Assembly: GCA_002774635.1 (NCBI GenBank)
Contig: PEXU01000057.1
Coordinates: forward strand, 1-38,288
Reading direction: 5' to 3'
From: Candidatus Kerfeldbacteria bacterium CG08_land_8_20_14_0_20_40_16
Lineage (GTDB): Bacteria; Patescibacteriota; Patescibacteriia; UM-FILTER-42-10
Length of the DNA: 38,288 nucleotides
A program made the translations under genes and the position numbers. Shown in pieces: positions 36,548-38,288 of the stretch (its first letter is position 1; the number at the start of each line of letters is the position of its first letter). The notes beneath the pieces are model-generated. The model was given only the letters and a program-made list of their open reading frames with translations. It had not been told where the DNA came from and did not search any database.

Positions 36548-37354
36548 TTAGACGGCAATATCACGATTTTTATACCAAATAGCACCAATAAAAGTGCAGA
36601 ATATTATTACCGCTGCAAATACCCAGATCGCTTCGGAATTAATTGTATTATCAACTACCGCAGATTTGTAATCATAATAGTAGAAAAAGGACAAAAATTT
36701 TAAATCCTGAAAACTTTCCTTTAACACAGCAATGAGATTCAAAACATACATAGTGATTAACAGGCTACCGATAAACATGTAGACCCTACTTTTTTCTGAG
36801 AAAAATGCAGAGAACATCATTGCTAAACTAAAAATTGCCCATCCAAAAAGAAATCCTAGTATTGCAAAAGTAGTATAGTTCTCAAAAACGTAGTCTATTG
36901 CGTGAAGATTCGCTAAGGGAACTACAGCAAACACAGAAAAAATTGTAAAGATTAAAAGGATAAATAGACCTGCTAGGTACCTTCCAAAGAAAATTCCAAT
37001 TCGGGAAACTGGACGCGAAAGCGGAATCTCAACAGTCCCTTTCTCGATTTCTCCGGTAATTCCGGCACCTGCAAATGAAACTAACATAAAGATAACCATT
37101 ATTGGCCAAATAAGGCTGAAGTGTTCAATTGACACAAAATTTTCAAGACGATCAAAATTAAAACCCTCATCTATTCCAAAAGCTTCCAGAAAACCTTCGG
37201 GATAACTTTGCATCAATTCAGACAATGACTCAGCTTGGTCTCGGATTGATGGAAACATAGCAACATACATCCATAGTAAAAGAATTCCAGCAACACTGTA
37301 AACTATTATTGAAGTTTTTTTATCTCTAATTATTCTTAAAAAGATTCTAATCAT
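36548..37354 (-). CDS. ABC-2 type transporter permease
   Basis: 6 TM; GEIEKGTVEIPLSRPVSRIGIFFGRYLAGL. Confidence 0.9.
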   Translation of the reverse strand: MIRIFLRIIRDKKTSIIVYSVAGILLLWMYVAMFPSIRDQAESLSELMQSYPEGFLEAFGIDEGFNFDRLENFVSIEHFSLIWPIMVIFMLVSFAGAGITGEIEKGTVEIPLSRPVSRIGIFFGRYLAGLFILLIFTIFSVFAVVPLANLHAIDYVFENYTTFAILGFLFGWAIFSLAMMFSAFFSEKSRVYMFIGSLLITMYVLNLIAVLKESFQDLKFLSFFYYYDYKSAVVDNTINSEAIWVFAAVIIFCTFIGAIWYKNRDIAV

Positions 37355-37361
37355 AATATTT

Positions 37362-38228
37362 CTAGTAATACTCTAAAAAGATATCATCCAACGAAGCGTG
37401 CTCAATTTCTAAATCTTTCAAATTGAACTGGCCTAATTTTTTGATTAATGGGTCAAGATCTCCTTTAACATTTAGAACTAAACCTTTAGGGAGTTCTTTA
37501 GCAATTTCAGTTCCATCCATTTTAAATGCATTTTTATCAAAATCTTCAGAAAAATAAGCGGTCACAGTATACATTCGCATTTCTTTAAGGGCATGAATGC
37601 TTTCTACCGCTACCATTTTACCATTTTTAATAATACCCACTCTACTGCAAATTCTGTCTACCTCTGCAAGGTTATGCGATGACATAAATACTGTTGATCC
37701 ATTGTTAGTTGCCTCTCTCAGCAATTCGTATACTGTATTTTGCAGCAAAGGATCTAGACCAATCGTAGGTTCATCCAGAATCAAAACTTCGGGCCTGAGC
37801 ATAAAAGCCATTATTAATCCCAGTTTCTGTTTATTTCCGGAGGATAAATGTTTTGCTTTTCTTGTTGGATCAAAATCAAATTTCTCAATTAATTCCTTAG
37901 ATCTATCTTCACCACCATTCAAACTACAAACAAAATCGATATGGGTTTTTCCGGTCCACTTGTCATACAAACTTACGTATCCTGATAAGTACCCGATGTT
38001 CTTTTTAAGCTCCACAGTGTCTTTTTGAGCATCTTTGTCAAGAATTTTAATTGAACCATATTGAGGGCGGATAAAATCCATCATACATCTAATCGCAGTG
38101 GTTTTTCCGGCGCCATTTGGACCAAGAAAACCAAAAATCTCTCCTCGCTCTACAGTAAAGGATATATCATCTACTGCTTTTATTTTACCGAAATACTTTT
38201 TTAAATTTTGGACCTCTATTACACTCAT
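37362..38228 (-). CDS. ABC transporter ATP-binding protein
   Basis: GPNGAGKTTAIRCM, LSSGNKQKLGLIMAFMLRPEVLILDEPTIGLD. Confidence 0.95.
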   Translation of the reverse strand: MSVIEVQNLKKYFGKIKAVDDISFTVERGEIFGFLGPNGAGKTTAIRCMMDFIRPQYGSIKILDKDAQKDTVELKKNIGYLSGYVSLYDKWTGKTHIDFVCSLNGGEDRSKELIEKFDFDPTRKAKHLSSGNKQKLGLIMAFMLRPEVLILDEPTIGLDPLLQNTVYELLREATNNGSTVFMSSHNLAEVDRICSRVGIIKNGKMVAVESIHALKEMRMYTVTAYFSEDFDKNAFKMDGTEIAKELPKGLVLNVKGDLDPLIKKLGQFNLKDLEIEHASLDDIFLEYY

Positions 38229-38236
38229 ATTATCTT

Positions 38237-38245
38237 ATTTTAGCA
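38237..38245 (-). promoter_or_regulatory. extended -10 element TGcTAAAAT 8 nt upstream of ATG 38228
   Basis: Minus strand ...AAATATGCTAAAATAAGATAATATGAGTG; no convincing -35. Confidence 0.45.
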
Positions 38246-38288
38246 TATTTACGGAAGGGTCTTGCCTAGAAGATTTTAGCTTCTAAAG

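Noticed and set aside
37597-38028. 143-aa plus-strand ORF
   Set aside because: Antisense to the ABC ATPase; no domain
1-38288. tRNA, rRNA, CRISPR arrays, IS elements, prophage genes
   Set aside because: Intergenic gaps were read on both strands; none shows cloverleaf, direct-repeat/spacer, transposase or phage signatures

Overview
This is a compact, AT-rich bacterial window with about 95% or more coding density. It has the look of a Patescibacteria/CPR (Parcubacteria-like) genome; that assignment is inference from gene content, since no rRNA is present. A short plus-strand block comes first: thpR, a TagA/WecG glycosyltransferase, gltX, and an M23 peptidase with its own clean promoter. It converges on a long minus-strand block. 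The minus-strand block encodes ftsQ-ddl-alr-serS-HD-lysS, greA, an elongasome operon (frr-rseP-proS-mreB-mreC-mreD-PBP2), a Ycf48-like lipoprotein, DNA pol III delta', a surface-polysaccharide cluster (GT4, second mreB, DUF4012 protein, three GT2s, O-antigen ligase/polymerase-like protein), and two ABC-2 exporter systems around a DUF2207 protein and small membrane proteins. No rRNA, tRNA, CRISPR, IS element or prophage was seen. Items most worth a second look: (1) a solitary ORF (4340-5035) with an N-terminal homing-endonuclease-associated-like repeat and a C-terminal domain resembling a restriction-type nuclease fold; (2) a DUF1653 gene missed by the ORF track, with no canonical start codon, coupled to a 65-aa coiled-coil/TM protein and an ABC-2 exporter; (3) a second MreB lacking the N-terminal amphipathic segment, placed next to DUF4012 and glycosyltransferase genes; (4) promoters predicting leaderless mRNAs; (5) unusual insertions or deletions in FtsQ, RseP and ProS. 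No fully characterisable new system is proven by sequence reading alone.
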